Positions 14,415-23,163 of a stretch of DNA of 36,109 bases are shown here, piece after piece. A model generated the notes under the pieces. That model was given only the letters and a program-made list of their open reading frames with translations, ran no database searches and was not told where the DNA came from. The position numbers were made by a program, and so were the translations under genes. Source of the stretch: Epilithonimonas tenax DSM 16811 (GTDB lineage Bacteria > Bacteroidota > Bacteroidia > Flavobacteriales > Weeksellaceae); the NCBI RefSeq assembly GCF_000428485.1, contig NZ_AUAA01000034.1, positions 1-36,109 on the forward strand, given 5' to 3'. Position 1 is the first letter of the stretch, and every line of letters starts with the position of its first letter.

Positions 14415-16268
14415 ATGAAAAACTTTATCAAAAGTAATATCTCTCAGGAGTCACTGGCTATTTTGCTGACCCAGGCTCCAATTGCGTTGGCGATGCTGAT
14501 GGAAGATGATTTCGTCATCAAAGTGGCCAATCCACAGATGCTTCAAATGTGGGGAAAGCAGCCAGAGATCATAGGTCTCAAACTAGTGGACGCCTTGCCA
14601 GAATTAAAAGATCAGAAATTCATTAATATTTTAGCAAAAGTCAAGAAAACAGGAGTACCTTTTAAAGGTTATAAAGAATTGGCATATGTGGTAAGAAACG
14701 GCATAACAGAAGAATGTTATTTCGATTTTATCTACAATCCTATCTATAATGATGATGAAAGCGAAATCGTGGGCGTAAGCGTTGTAGCAACAGAAAGTAC
14801 AGAACAAGTGTTGGCGGAAAGAAAACTGAAGGAAACAGAGTATAAATTCGAAACACTCATCAAAGAGTCAGATTATGCCATTGCACTCTATACGGGTGAA
14901 GATCAAATCATTGATGTTGCCAACAGTAAAATGCTCAATGCCTGGGGAAAAACAGACGCCGTCATTGGAAAAAAAATACACGAAGCAATTCCCGAATTAG
15001 AAGGCCAGCCTTTTTTACAAATCCTGAAAGAGGTTTATAAAACCGGAGAAACTTATTCCGCTACAGAAGCTAAGGCACTGCTGGAGCGAGACGGGAAACT
15101 GGAGACTTTTTATTATAATTTTTCCTACAAAGCATTAAAAAACCAAAACGGAGAAGTCTACGCCATCCTCAATTTCGCGAAGGATGTGACAGATCTTGTG
15201 CTTGCAAAAAAACAAATCCAGGAAAACGAAGAGAAATACAAAAATCTGGCGGATAGTCTGCCAATCATCATCTGGACTGCAGACAAAGATGGCAATGTAG
15301 ATTACTACAACAAAAAATGGTATGAATATACTGGTTTTGAAGAATTAGACAACCGGAAAAATGCCTCTTCTAAAATTTTACATCCCGACGATTTTCCAAA
15401 AGCAATGGCAGTCTGGAATAAAAGCCAAGAAAATAAAGTAGCTTACGAAATAGAATATCAATTCAAAGACAAGACCAAAGAAAATGGCTACCGCTGGTTT
15501 CTGGGAAGAGCAATTCCTATCAAAGATGACGATGGTGAAGTGGTCCAATGGATCGGGACGTGTACAGACATTGATGAATTTAAACAATTCCAGCAGCAGA
15601 AAGACAACTTTCTCGGTATTGCAAGTCATGAGCTCAAAACACCACTTACAAGCCTGAAACTCTATTCTCAGTTCTTAGAAAAAAACCTCAGAAAACAAGA
15701 TGACCACAGCAGTGCGGACGTTGCTCTTAAAATGGACGACCAGATCAATAAGCTGAATAATCTCATCAATGACCTTTTGGATGTCACCAAAATCCAGAAC
15801 GGAAAAATCCTTCTCAATAATTTTGATTTTAATTTTGACGACCTGATATCAGAAATTGTAGAAGAACAGCAGATGAGTACAAAGCATAAAATTCTGGTGG
15901 ACGCCAATCCAATAGGTATGATCTATGGTGACAGACACAGGATCTCCCAGGTGATGAGCAACCTGATAAACAATGCCATAAAATACTCTCCCAACTCTGA
16001 TAAAATACGCATAAGCAGCAAATTATTAGAAAACAACCGTCTCCTTTTCTGTGTCAGAGATTATGGCATCGGGATTCCTAAAGATAAGAAAGATCGCGTT
16101 TTTGAGCAATATTACAGAGTCAGCGGAAGCAAAGAGCACACATTTCCAGGTCTAGGTTTGGGTCTTTATATTTCTTCCGAGATCATCAAAAGAAGTGGTG
16201 GAAAAATCTTTGTCAACTCTGTAGAAGGAAAAGGGTCTGATTTTTGTTTTGAGATTCCGAAAAACTAG
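14415..16268 (+). CDS. PAS-domain sensor histidine kinase
   Basis: The 617-residue protein has three successive PAS domains (about 12-130, 140-262, 270-390), then HisKA with the phosphoacceptor in GIASHELKTPLTSL (H405) and a HATPase_c domain. The latter shows the N box NLINNAIKYSP, G1 DYGIGIP, F box EQYYR and G2 GLGLGLYIS. No transmembrane helix or signal peptide is present, so it senses cytoplasmic cues. The third PAS ends in WIGTCTDIDEFK, typical of PAC motifs. The single-domain response regulator immediately downstream is the likely phosphate acceptor. The gene follows an amino acid permease in the same direction. Confidence 0.93.
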   Translation: MKNFIKSNISQESLAILLTQAPIALAMLMEDDFVIKVANPQMLQMWGKQPEIIGLKLVDALPELKDQKFINILAKVKKTGVPFKGYKELAYVVRNGITEECYFDFIYNPIYNDDESEIVGVSVVATESTEQVLAERKLKETEYKFETLIKESDYAIALYTGEDQIIDVANSKMLNAWGKTDAVIGKKIHEAIPELEGQPFLQILKEVYKTGETYSATEAKALLERDGKLETFYYNFSYKALKNQNGEVYAILNFAKDVTDLVLAKKQIQENEEKYKNLADSLPIIIWTADKDGNVDYYNKKWYEYTGFEELDNRKNASSKILHPDDFPKAMAVWNKSQENKVAYEIEYQFKDKTKENGYRWFLGRAIPIKDDDGEVVQWIGTCTDIDEFKQFQQQKDNFLGIASHELKTPLTSLKLYSQFLEKNLRKQDDHSSADVALKMDDQINKLNNLINDLLDVTKIQNGKILLNNFDFNFDDLISEIVEEQQMSTKHKILVDANPIGMIYGDRHRISQVMSNLINNAIKYSPNSDKIRISSKLLENNRLLFCVRDYGIGIPKDKKDRVFEQYYRVSGSKEHTFPGLGLGLYISSEIIKRSGGKIFVNSVEGKGSDFCFEIPKN

Positions 16269-16303
16269 ACAAACCCTTAATTAATAATTACTAAATTATA
16301 CAA

Positions 16304-16672
16304 ATGTCAAAAAAAATAATAGTTGTTGATGATAGTCCTGCCATTTTGGATTCGGTGAAATTGATGTTAAATATGGAAGGCTTCGATGTAGATAATTACG
16401 AAAAAGGTTCTGAGATGTTCAATGCACTCAAAGCCTCTTCGAAACCAGATGTGATCCTGATGGATATGTGGTTATCCGGTGAAGATGGACGCGATATCTG
16501 CAAAATGATAAAAGCGCACCAGGATTTTAAAAATATTCCTGTAGTCATTATGTCTGCCAGCCGAGGTCTGGGAGATACAGCCATAGAAAGTGGTGCTGTT
16601 GATTTTATACCAAAACCTTTTGATCTGGGAGAGATTGTAGAAAAGATAAGGTATTATTCCGAAAAAGTTTGA
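16304..16672 (+). CDS. Single-domain response regulator (receiver only)
   Basis: The protein is 122 residues, one CheY-like receiver. The acidic pair is D9-D10 (VVDDSP), the phosphorylated aspartate is D54 (ILMDMW), S84 sits in VIMSAS and the conserved lysine is K104 (PKPFD). There is no DNA-binding or enzymatic output domain, so it must act by protein contact or in a phosphorelay. It lies 35 bases after the histidine kinase and ends in a strong terminator. Confidence 0.92.
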   Translation: MSKKIIVVDDSPAILDSVKLMLNMEGFDVDNYEKGSEMFNALKASSKPDVILMDMWLSGEDGRDICKMIKAHQDFKNIPVVIMSASRGLGDTAIESGAVDFIPKPFDLGEIVEKIRYYSEKV

Positions 16673-16682
16673 TCATTATCAG

Positions 16683-16716
16683 AAAGCAGTTTAAATAAAT
16701 TAAACTGCTTTTTTTT
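16683..16716 (+). terminator. Rho-independent terminator of the permease-kinase-receiver operon
   Basis: The stem AAAGCAGTTTAA (16683-16694) / TTAAACTGCTTT (16700-16711) has a 5-base loop and is followed by a T run to 16716. It lies between convergent genes and may serve both strands. Confidence 0.88.
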
Positions 16717-16734
16717 GTTAAACGTGCAATTATT

Positions 16735-17568
16735 TTAAAAATCGACCTTACCGGGATTAAGTCCGGAAAAACCTGTTTCTTTCAAAGTCCTCAAAGCAAT
16801 CATATCACTGTCCGAAATCTTAAACCTTTCAAAATGAAGGTTGTTTTTGATATTCTCAGGATTCTCTGATTTTGGCAAAACAACAACACCAGACTGCAAG
16901 CAAAACTGAATACAAAGGATTGCTGGTGACACGCCATATTGGTGTGCAATAGCTTTCAGCTCTTCATCTTTCAGTAATCTTCCCGATCCAATGGGGCTCC
17001 AGGCTTCTATGACAATGCCTTTCTCCTCGGCAAATTGTACCGTTTCTGGCTGTGTGTATCCAGGGTGGAACTCGATCTGATCAACGGCAGGCACTACTTC
17101 TGCGGTTTCCAAAAGCGCCTTTAAATGTTGCACAAGAAAATTACTGACTCCAATAGTCTTCACCACGCCGGATTGATACAGTTCCTCCATCGCTTTCCAC
17201 GTTTCTGCATTGATTTCTTTCCAGTTTTCAAATTGGATCTCATTGGCAGGCCAATGGATCAAAAGCAAATCCAGATAATCAGTTTTCAGTTTTTTAAGAG
17301 ATTGTTCCACTGACTGTTGCACCCCAAGCGCACTTCTGTTGTTATTCCAGATCTTTGTCGTGATGTACAGTTCTTTTCTGTCGATCCCAGATTCTTCAAG
17401 CGCCTCACCTATTTCGGCCTCATTGCCATAGATATCAGCGGTATCAATGTGTTTATAACCGGCTTCCAAAGCCATTTTCACAGTTTTTTGAACACCTTCT
17501 GTGGTTTGCCAAGTTCCGAAACCGATCTCAGGAATCTCTGTTCCGTTATTAAGAATGATTTGTTTCAT
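16735..17568 (-). CDS. Aldo/keto reductase
   Basis: The protein has 277 residues, normal for a single-domain AKR. The N-terminus IILNNGTEIPEIGFGTWQT is typical. The catalytic tetrad is visible: D42 and Y47 in HIDTADIYGNE, K72 in TTKIW and H105 in LLIHWP. The NADPH region (VVLPKSENPENIKNNL) is near the C-terminus. It reduces small aldehydes or ketones with NADPH, cytoplasmic; the physiological substrate cannot be read. It is divergent from aroE across 121 bp that hold a 17-bp palindrome. Confidence 0.92.
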   Translation of the reverse strand: MKQIILNNGTEIPEIGFGTWQTTEGVQKTVKMALEAGYKHIDTADIYGNEAEIGEALEESGIDRKELYITTKIWNNNRSALGVQQSVEQSLKKLKTDYLDLLLIHWPANEIQFENWKEINAETWKAMEELYQSGVVKTIGVSNFLVQHLKALLETAEVVPAVDQIEFHPGYTQPETVQFAEEKGIVIEAWSPIGSGRLLKDEELKAIAHQYGVSPAILCIQFCLQSGVVVLPKSENPENIKNNLHFERFKISDSDMIALRTLKETGFSGLNPGKVDF

Positions 17569-17648
17569 TTTTTATCCTATTTTAAAGGTTTTAAAAGCCA
17601 AAATTGCGCCATCAGGAAAAGAACTCAAAATAATACAACAATCAAAAA

Positions 17649-17665
17649 ATAATGATGATCATTAT
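17649..17665. promoter_or_regulatory. Perfect 17-bp palindrome in the AKR/aroE divergent promoter region
   Basis: ATAATGAT-g-ATCATTAT has 8-bp arms around one central base. It lies 13 bases ahead of the aroE -7 box, where a repressor or activator would act. No cognate regulator is encoded next to it. Confidence 0.45.
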
Positions 17666-17677
17666 AATGATATTTTA

Positions 17678-17685
17678 TAAATTTG
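17678..17685 (+). promoter_or_regulatory. Candidate -7 box of aroE
   Basis: TAAATTTG fits TAnnTTTG and ends only 4 bases before the aroE ATG (17690), implying a leaderless or nearly leaderless mRNA. No spaced TTG was seen. Confidence 0.4.
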
Positions 17686-17689
17686 ACCT

Positions 17690-18415
17690 ATGGAAAAACA
17701 GGAATTCGGATTACTCGGGAAGAATATTTCTTACTCATTTTCAAAAAAATACTTTGAGGAGAAATTCAAAAAATTGTTTTTAAAAGACCATTACTACAAT
17801 TTCTTTGACATTTCCGAAATAGAACATCTGAATACGATCATAGAAAACCCCAATCTTATTGGGATGAATGTCACGATCCCATACAAACAGACCATCATCC
17901 CCTTCCTAGACGAATTGAGTGAAGAAGCTTCTCAAATTGGTGCTGTCAACTGTGTCAGTTTCCAAAATGGCAAAAAAAAGGGTTACAATACAGATGCTTT
18001 CGGATTCGAAAAAACTTTGCTTATCAATAAGAAGGATCACCACAAAAAAGCTTTAATCATTGGTGATGGCGGTGCTGCAAAAGCCGTAAGATACATCCTA
18101 GAAAAACACCTTATAGAGCACAAAACCGTTTCCAGAAAATCTGAAATTAATTTTGAAAACCTCACAGAAGCGCTGGTGAAGGAGTCACTTTTGATCATTC
18201 AAACTACGCCGGTTGGCACTTTCCCGAATATTGATGATGCTGTACCATTTCCTTTTGAGGCGATCACAGATAAACATTACGTTATCGATCTGATTTACAA
18301 TCCTTCGGAAACCACTTTCCTGAGAAAAGCTGCCGAAAAAGGCGCTACCACTTTGAATGGCTTTTATATGTTGGAACAGCAGGCAGAAAAGGCTTGGCAG
18401 ATTTGGAAGAGCTAA
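17690..18415 (+). CDS. aroE: Shikimate dehydrogenase
   Basis: The protein is 241 residues, somewhat shorter than the usual ~270. It reduces 3-dehydroshikimate to shikimate with NADPH in aromatic amino acid synthesis. The substrate motif SYSFS (S14, S16), catalytic K66 in NVTIPYK, D102 in GYNTDAFG, the nucleotide loop GDGGAAKA (about 125-132), DLIYNP, and the final GFYMLEQQAEKAW are all present. Its TAA overlaps the stop of the convergent DNA glycosylase gene by 4 bases. Confidence 0.95.
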   Translation: MEKQEFGLLGKNISYSFSKKYFEEKFKKLFLKDHYYNFFDISEIEHLNTIIENPNLIGMNVTIPYKQTIIPFLDELSEEASQIGAVNCVSFQNGKKKGYNTDAFGFEKTLLINKKDHHKKALIIGDGGAAKAVRYILEKHLIEHKTVSRKSEINFENLTEALVKESLLIIQTTPVGTFPNIDDAVPFPFEAITDKHYVIDLIYNPSETTFLRKAAEKGATTLNGFYMLEQQAEKAWQIWKS

Positions 18416-18906
18416 GTTCCGGACAAATCAGCTCTAATCACCTTCCAACGCTCCAATTTCTCGTCAAACTTCACCGTATGAAGCGGACTTGTAGAAGGTA
18501 AAACAACGATTGGAATATTAAAATCCTTACCCAGAATTTTCAAAAGATTCTTGTGAGCCTTTTGCCCATTGCAGAAGATCGTCTGGATGTTTGGATGACT
18601 TGCCATCAATCCTGGAATATCATGATCGATTTCGTCTTTGATTTCGGTATCAAGACTTCCCTTTCTTTCGCAGCTTTCTATGACATCCCAAAGTGCCACA
18701 TTGTTTTTTTTGATCAAATGAAGACGTGTTTTATAATCTTCCGAAAATTCTGCTTCAAAAAGCTGAAACATAATCTTCCAAAACTGATTTTGTGGAAAGG
18801 CATAATATTGTTGCATCTGCAAAGACTTGGCGCCAGGCATAGATCCAAGAATTAATATTCTGGAATTCTCATCTACAATTGGCGGAAATGAAGTAATCCT
18901 GTTCAT
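18412..18906 (-). CDS. DNA-deoxyinosine glycosylase (uracil-DNA glycosylase superfamily)
   Basis: The protein is 164 residues. The N-terminal ILILGSMPGAKSLQMQQYYA and FPQNQFWKIMFQLF segments and the C-terminal LPSTSPLHTV motif match the hypoxanthine-DNA glycosylase branch of the UDG superfamily, which excises deaminated purines to start base excision repair. It starts one base after the stop of the PBP4-type gene, so the two are one transcript. The family call is good; the exact damaged base is inferred. Confidence 0.85.
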   Translation of the reverse strand: MNRITSFPPIVDENSRILILGSMPGAKSLQMQQYYAFPQNQFWKIMFQLFEAEFSEDYKTRLHLIKKNNVALWDVIESCERKGSLDTEIKDEIDHDIPGLMASHPNIQTIFCNGQKAHKNLLKILGKDFNIPIVVLPSTSPLHTVKFDEKLERWKVIRADLSGT

Positions 18907-18907
18907 C

Positions 18908-20281
18908 CTATTTTAAATGATCCAAAACCTTAAATAGCGCACTGCTGATACTCCCACCCTGATAATTATTCAGAATGATGGAAAACACATACTGCTTCCC
19001 ACTTTTAGAAGTCTGATAACCAGCGAAAGACTTACTGTCTTTTATGGTTCCGCTTTTCATTTTGATGCCATCCTGAGTGGGAAAACCTTCGTAGAAAGCA
19101 TCAAACCAGTTTTGTTTTTTAGAATAAACCAATGCCTGAACCTGCGCCTTTGCCGACACATAGTTCTGAGGTGAAAGTCCACTTCCGTCAGCAAAATTGA
19201 TCATATTTGGATGGATTCCCTTAGATTTCCAAAAATCTTTCAGGACATCAACTCCGGTTTCAAAACTTGGATTCTTTAGTTTTTCCTTTGCCATTGTTTT
19301 GATCAATGTTTCTGCGTATAGATTGATACTTTTCCGCATCAGCCAATAAACAATTTTGTCCAGCGTTGGCGATTTATACTCGAAAATTTGATTCTGAGTG
19401 GGAGCTTTTGAAACAGATTTCCCTTCCAGTTTTTCATTGTAATAAGTGGTCACTTTTCCCGAAACCGAGATTCCATTTTCGTCCAGCATTTTTTTAATAT
19501 CGACTGCCAGCTGCATCGGTGGATTGGGTGTTGCGCCGGAAACAATACTTACCTTTCCTGCTGGTAAGATTCCGTTGATCATTGCCGTTTTGGAATGTGG
19601 CGCAGTGAAGATGAGACTCTGGTCAGAACTTCCACCGGTTTTCAATTCATTGATCCAGTTGACGTTTTCCAGATTGTACGAATAATCTTTGATTTGATTG
19701 CCATTGATATTCATATCAAACTGATTCTCTTTCCAGTTTACCCCAAAGGTTCCTGCGCCGTAGTAATTCCCAAGATCATTCCAAGGCCAGCCGCCGGGCG
19801 TACTTTGAAAATCGAAATAGGAATCATCCACAATCAGATTTCCCGAGATCTTTTTGATGCCCGATGTCTTGATGGCTTCTAATAATTTTTGTTTGAATTT
19901 TTCCGGTTTATATTCTTCATAACGCCAGCTTCCTAAAGTTGGATCGCCATTGGAAGTGATGTAAAAATCGCCCTCCAGATTGCCGTTTGAGATCTTTCCG
20001 GAATAGGAAGCAGTAGTTTTGAATTGATAGTCTTTCCCTAAAGTTTCCAAAGCAGCAGCGGCTGTAAAAATCTTCTGCGTACTTGCAGTTGACAAACCTT
20101 TACTTCCATTGTATTCATAAACAAGATTGCCCTTCTCATCCGAAACATAGAAAGAAAGATTGGCCGCCAATGCATGAGGAGTAGCCAGCATTTCTTTCAC
20201 AGATTTGTCCAGATCAGCTGAAACGGATTGCGAAAAATAGCTTTGTGAAATCAATAATGCAATTAAGATAAAACGCTTCAT
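18908..20281 (-). CDS. dacB: D-alanyl-D-alanine carboxypeptidase/endopeptidase (PBP4, peptidase S13)
   Basis: The protein has 457 residues with a signal peptide ending near SYFSQS. Penicillin-binding motifs are in order: S67-x-x-K70 (STQK), SGLSPQN and the KSGT box (MKSGTIKDSKSFAGY). A large insertion between motifs 1 and 2, as in PBP4, contains NLIVDDSYFD. It trims or cleaves peptidoglycan cross-links in the periplasm. It is followed at once by the DNA glycosylase gene and is divergent from the NTF2-like lipoprotein gene. Confidence 0.92.
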   Translation of the reverse strand: MKRFILIALLISQSYFSQSVSADLDKSVKEMLATPHALAANLSFYVSDEKGNLVYEYNGSKGLSTASTQKIFTAAAALETLGKDYQFKTTASYSGKISNGNLEGDFYITSNGDPTLGSWRYEEYKPEKFKQKLLEAIKTSGIKKISGNLIVDDSYFDFQSTPGGWPWNDLGNYYGAGTFGVNWKENQFDMNINGNQIKDYSYNLENVNWINELKTGGSSDQSLIFTAPHSKTAMINGILPAGKVSIVSGATPNPPMQLAVDIKKMLDENGISVSGKVTTYYNEKLEGKSVSKAPTQNQIFEYKSPTLDKIVYWLMRKSINLYAETLIKTMAKEKLKNPSFETGVDVLKDFWKSKGIHPNMINFADGSGLSPQNYVSAKAQVQALVYSKKQNWFDAFYEGFPTQDGIKMKSGTIKDSKSFAGYQTSKSGKQYVFSIILNNYQGGSISSALFKVLDHLK

Positions 20282-20378
20282 TCAGATTTTTTATCAAAAA
20301 TAAGGATTACACCTCAAATTTTACCATTTATCACGAATTCAAAAGTAAATTGTAATTTAGAACATTAAAACAAAAACA

Positions 20379-20834
20379 ATGAGAGCAATCAAAATTCTGG
20401 TTTCTGCAAGCCTACTATGTTCGATGTCAATCTCTTGCAATAGTTCTGGCAACGATAATCCAACTGCGAATAAAAAACTGATCGAAAACTATTTTGAATT
20501 GTTTAACAAACACCAGTGGAAAGCACTTTCCGAGATGTATACCGAGAATGCAGAATTCAAAGATCCTTCTTTCGGAAACGGCATCGTAAAACAATCCAAA
20601 GCAGATTTTGTAAAAAAATATACTGAACTCAATCAGATTTTTCCTGATCTGAAAGACAAGGTTCTTCACGTTTATCCTTCAGGAGACAAGAATATGATCG
20701 TCGAGTTTGTTTCTACAGGAACCGCACCGGATCAATCCAAATTCGAACTCCCTATTTCGACGATTTTCACCATAGAGAATGGGAAAATCACTAAAGATTT
20801 TACCTATTACGACAATTTTGAAGCAGCAAAATAA
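20379..20834 (+). CDS. NTF2/SnoaL-like lipoprotein
   Basis: The protein has 151 residues. A lipoprotein signal (MRAIKILVSASLLCSMSISC) has its lipobox Cys at 20. The mature part fits the SnoaL/NTF2 cone fold: LIENYFELFNKHQWKALSEMY, FKDPSF, then VEFVSTGTAPD and the final TIFTIENGKITKDFTYYD. No catalytic residues can be assigned, so it may bind a small hydrophobic ligand. Its TAA overlaps the ATG of the AlkB-like gene by one base, so both are translated together. Confidence 0.85.
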   Translation: MRAIKILVSASLLCSMSISCNSSGNDNPTANKKLIENYFELFNKHQWKALSEMYTENAEFKDPSFGNGIVKQSKADFVKKYTELNQIFPDLKDKVLHVYPSGDKNMIVEFVSTGTAPDQSKFELPISTIFTIENGKITKDFTYYDNFEAAK

Positions 20835-21454
20835 TGAACCTTTTTGACGACCAATTCGAATTAATAGAAAACATTCTGCCTTATGACGGCATCACTTCTT
20901 ACTGTGGAAAGGTTTTTTCTGAGGCAGAAGCCAATGATTATTTCAACAGATTGATGACGGAAATAGAATGGAAAAGTGACCAAGCCGTGATCTTCGGAAA
21001 AGTTATAGAAACCAAACGAAAAGTCGCCTGGTACGGGAGCGAGCCGTTCAGCTACACTTATTCCGGACGTACCAAAACGGCTTTGAAGTGGAACAAAACA
21101 CTGCTCGATATCAAAGAAAAAATAGAAACTGTGAGTGGCGAAAGTTTCAATTCATGTCTTCTCAATCTCTACCACGACGGTGCTGAAGGCATGGCTTATC
21201 ACAGCGATGGCGAGAAGGATTTGAAGGAAAATGCTGCGATCAGTTCTGTCAGTTTCGGGGCAGAGCGGAAGTTCAATTTCAAGCATAAAACGTCGAAAGA
21301 ACTGGTTTCTCTTGTTTTGGAAAACGGAAGTTTACTGATGATGAAAGACAAGACGCAGAAGTTCTGGTTTCACAGATTACCCACGACTACGAGAATCATC
21401 AAACCAAGAATCAGCCTGACTTTCCGGACGATTGACAAGTCGAAATCACGTTAG
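20834..21454 (+). CDS. AlkB-like 2-oxoglutarate/Fe(II) dioxygenase
   Basis: The protein has 206 residues, like ALKBH2/3-type enzymes that reverse alkylation on DNA or RNA bases. Iron ligands are H123 and D125 in YHSDGE and H180 in WFHRLPTT; 2-oxoglutarate contacts are R192 and R198 in PRISLTFR. NLYHDGAEGMAYHSDGE and the preceding PFSYTYSG are characteristic. It is translationally coupled to the NTF2-like lipoprotein, an odd partner, and overlaps the convergent MFS gene by 4 bases. Confidence 0.92.
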   Translation: MNLFDDQFELIENILPYDGITSYCGKVFSEAEANDYFNRLMTEIEWKSDQAVIFGKVIETKRKVAWYGSEPFSYTYSGRTKTALKWNKTLLDIKEKIETVSGESFNSCLLNLYHDGAEGMAYHSDGEKDLKENAAISSVSFGAERKFNFKHKTSKELVSLVLENGSLLMMKDKTQKFWFHRLPTTTRIIKPRISLTFRTIDKSKSR

Positions 21455-22602
21455 ATGACGGCTTTATATTTCTTCATAAATCCAATACAAAGCATCAATC
21501 CTACAATAGATAATCCTGCACCTACCAGAGACGGATAGTTATAAGTCAGGCCATATTCCAAAGGCAATCCACCGAAAAATGCACCAAAGGAATTCGCAAT
21601 ATTGAAAGCCGCCTGCATAATGGCTGCAGCCATCATTTCAGAATTTTTGGCGGTACGCAGCATGATAATATTAATAGGTGTACCCACAGACATCGATAAA
21701 ACACCACAAACAAAGGTGAGAATAAGCGAAACAATCTTGTTTTCTGAGAAGAAAAACACGCAGATCAAAGCCAAAATCATCGCTCCAAAAAGAATACACG
21801 CTGCCAAAGCCGGCCGCATCTTATCAGACATCACACCGCCCAGAAAATTACCTATGACCATTCCCGAACCGGCTAAAACCATAATGTAAGCGATAGAATC
21901 TGTTGAGAATTTGGAAACATGGGTCATCAGCGGTGTGATGTAACTGAACCACGCAAACAGCCCACCGAAACCTATGGCAGTGATGGCAATAATATGCCAG
22001 GCCTTGATGGTTTTAAAAAATTGCAACTCATCCTTGAGAGTGACTGTTCGCAAGCTGTCCATATAGGGCAATAGAAATTTTAGGGCAGCAATGGTCAACA
22101 AGCCAATCAGCGAAACGACCCCGAATGCATAACGCCAAGACAGCAGATGTCCCAGCCAAGTGACAAATGGGACCATCGCCAGATTGGCCAACGTCAAACC
22201 AGCAAACATCACGGCGATACTTTGTGCCTGCTTTCCTGGTTTTGCCAATCGTGACGAAACAACGATCCCAACACCGAAAAACGCACCGTGCGGCAATCCG
22301 GACAGGAACCGCAGAATCATCATCGTGTAATAATCATTGGACAACGCAGACAATCCGTTGAAGATGGTGAATGCAATCATCATGAAAATCAGGATTCTTT
22401 TGGGAGGAAACTTTGCGGCATAAGCAACCAAAATTGGTGCGCCAACGACCACACCTGCTGCATACGAGGAAATAAGATGTCCGGCCTGCGGGATTGAAAT
22501 CTTCAAAGATTTTGCAACCTCTGGCAAAAGTGCCATTATAACGAATTCTGTTGTCCCAATTGCCAATCCGCCAAGTGTGAGCGGAAGTATTCTCTTATCC
22601 AT
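21451..22602 (-). CDS. MFS transporter, DHA1 family (AraJ-like exporter)
   Basis: The protein has 383 residues and about 12 membrane helices. The N-terminal ALGTTEF-type motif (LAIGTTEFVIMALLPEVAKSL), SSYAAGVVVGAP and the LRFLSGLPHGAFFGVG segment are typical of AraJ and arabinose-efflux-like DHA1 carriers. It likely exports sugars or drugs by proton antiport; the substrate is unknown. Start is ATG at 22602. The region upstream carries a structured repeat. Confidence 0.9.
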   Translation of the reverse strand: MDKRILPLTLGGLAIGTTEFVIMALLPEVAKSLKISIPQAGHLISSYAAGVVVGAPILVAYAAKFPPKRILIFMMIAFTIFNGLSALSNDYYTMMILRFLSGLPHGAFFGVGIVVSSRLAKPGKQAQSIAVMFAGLTLANLAMVPFVTWLGHLLSWRYAFGVVSLIGLLTIAALKFLLPYMDSLRTVTLKDELQFFKTIKAWHIIAITAIGFGGLFAWFSYITPLMTHVSKFSTDSIAYIMVLAGSGMVIGNFLGGVMSDKMRPALAACILFGAMILALICVFFFSENKIVSLILTFVCGVLSMSVGTPINIIMLRTAKNSEMMAAAIMQAAFNIANSFGAFFGGLPLEYGLTYNYPSLVGAGLSIVGLMLCIGFMKKYKAVI

Positions 22603-22756
22603 TTTGCAAAAGTCCTGATTTTAAAACTGAAAGTCAAGTTTTAGAGATTCAAAATATCGAATGGTAAGATTAAATTAAACTATTGTTTAAATTGGGTTCA
22701 TAAAAAAAAACAGAAATCAGTTAAATAAATGCCCAAATGTGAATTGATTTTGAATC

Positions 22757-22844
22757 CGCAGCCCGGCCTGAATGGAAATCCTTTTTTGCAGCTGGTACAG
22801 CCTGGCAAAAAGATTGGGAATGGAGGACGGATAAAGCTGCCATA
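22757..22844. repeat. Structured intergenic repeat, copy A
   Basis: The 312 bp between the MFS gene and yidD contain a GC-richer block. It holds GGAAATCCTTTTTTGC (22774-22789) and GCAAAAAGAT (22805-22814) as hairpin arms, followed by ACGGAT. The same inner order, ATCCTTTTT ... AAAAAGAT ... ACGGA, recurs at 28747-28814. Short reading frames cross the block in both directions, but I see no reason to call them genes. The rest of the gap is AT-rich and carries a -7 box for yidD. Confidence 0.55.
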
Positions 22845-22892
22845 AAAATGATTATTAATTGCGTAATATCCGTTATGTTTTGATTTTTCTGC

Positions 22893-22900
22893 TATTTTTG
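22893..22900 (+). promoter_or_regulatory. Candidate -7 box of yidD-lgt
   Basis: TATTTTTG fits TAnnTTTG, 14 bases before the yidD ATG. No TTG at standard spacing was found. Confidence 0.35.
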
Positions 22901-22914
22901 CATAGTTTAAAATT

Positions 22915-23151
22915 ATGCTGAACAAAGTGCTCACATTTCCGATCGTGGTTTTGATCAAGTTCTATCAATATGCTATCTCGCCTTGGCTGGGAAAAAATTG
23001 CAGATATGACCCCACCTGTTCGCACTACACTTTGGAAGCACTGCAAGTCCACGGACTCATCAAAGGAAGCTGGCTGGCGATGAAAAGAATCGCAAGCTGC
23101 CATCCCTGGGGAGGCCAAGGCTATGACCCGGTGCCACCAAGAAAACAATAA
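22915..23151 (+). CDS. yidD: Membrane protein insertion efficiency factor YidD
   Basis: The protein is 78 residues. The diagnostic Cys motif [15 protein letters not shown] and the closing [13 protein letters not shown] are both present, with an amphipathic N-terminus ([17 protein letters not shown]). YidD assists membrane protein insertion with YidC. Lgt follows 12 bases downstream, so the two are probably cotranscribed. Confidence 0.95.
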   Translation: MLNKVLTFPIVVLIKFYQYAISPWLGKNCRYDPTCSHYTLEALQVHGLIKGSWLAMKRIASCHPWGGQGYDPVPPRKQ

Positions 23152-23163
23152 AATCACCTATCA

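Noticed and set aside
22698-22958. Minus-strand 86-codon frame and a plus-strand frame through repeat copy A
   Set aside because: The peptides come from the repeat block itself and run into the yidD promoter; no start signal supports either.
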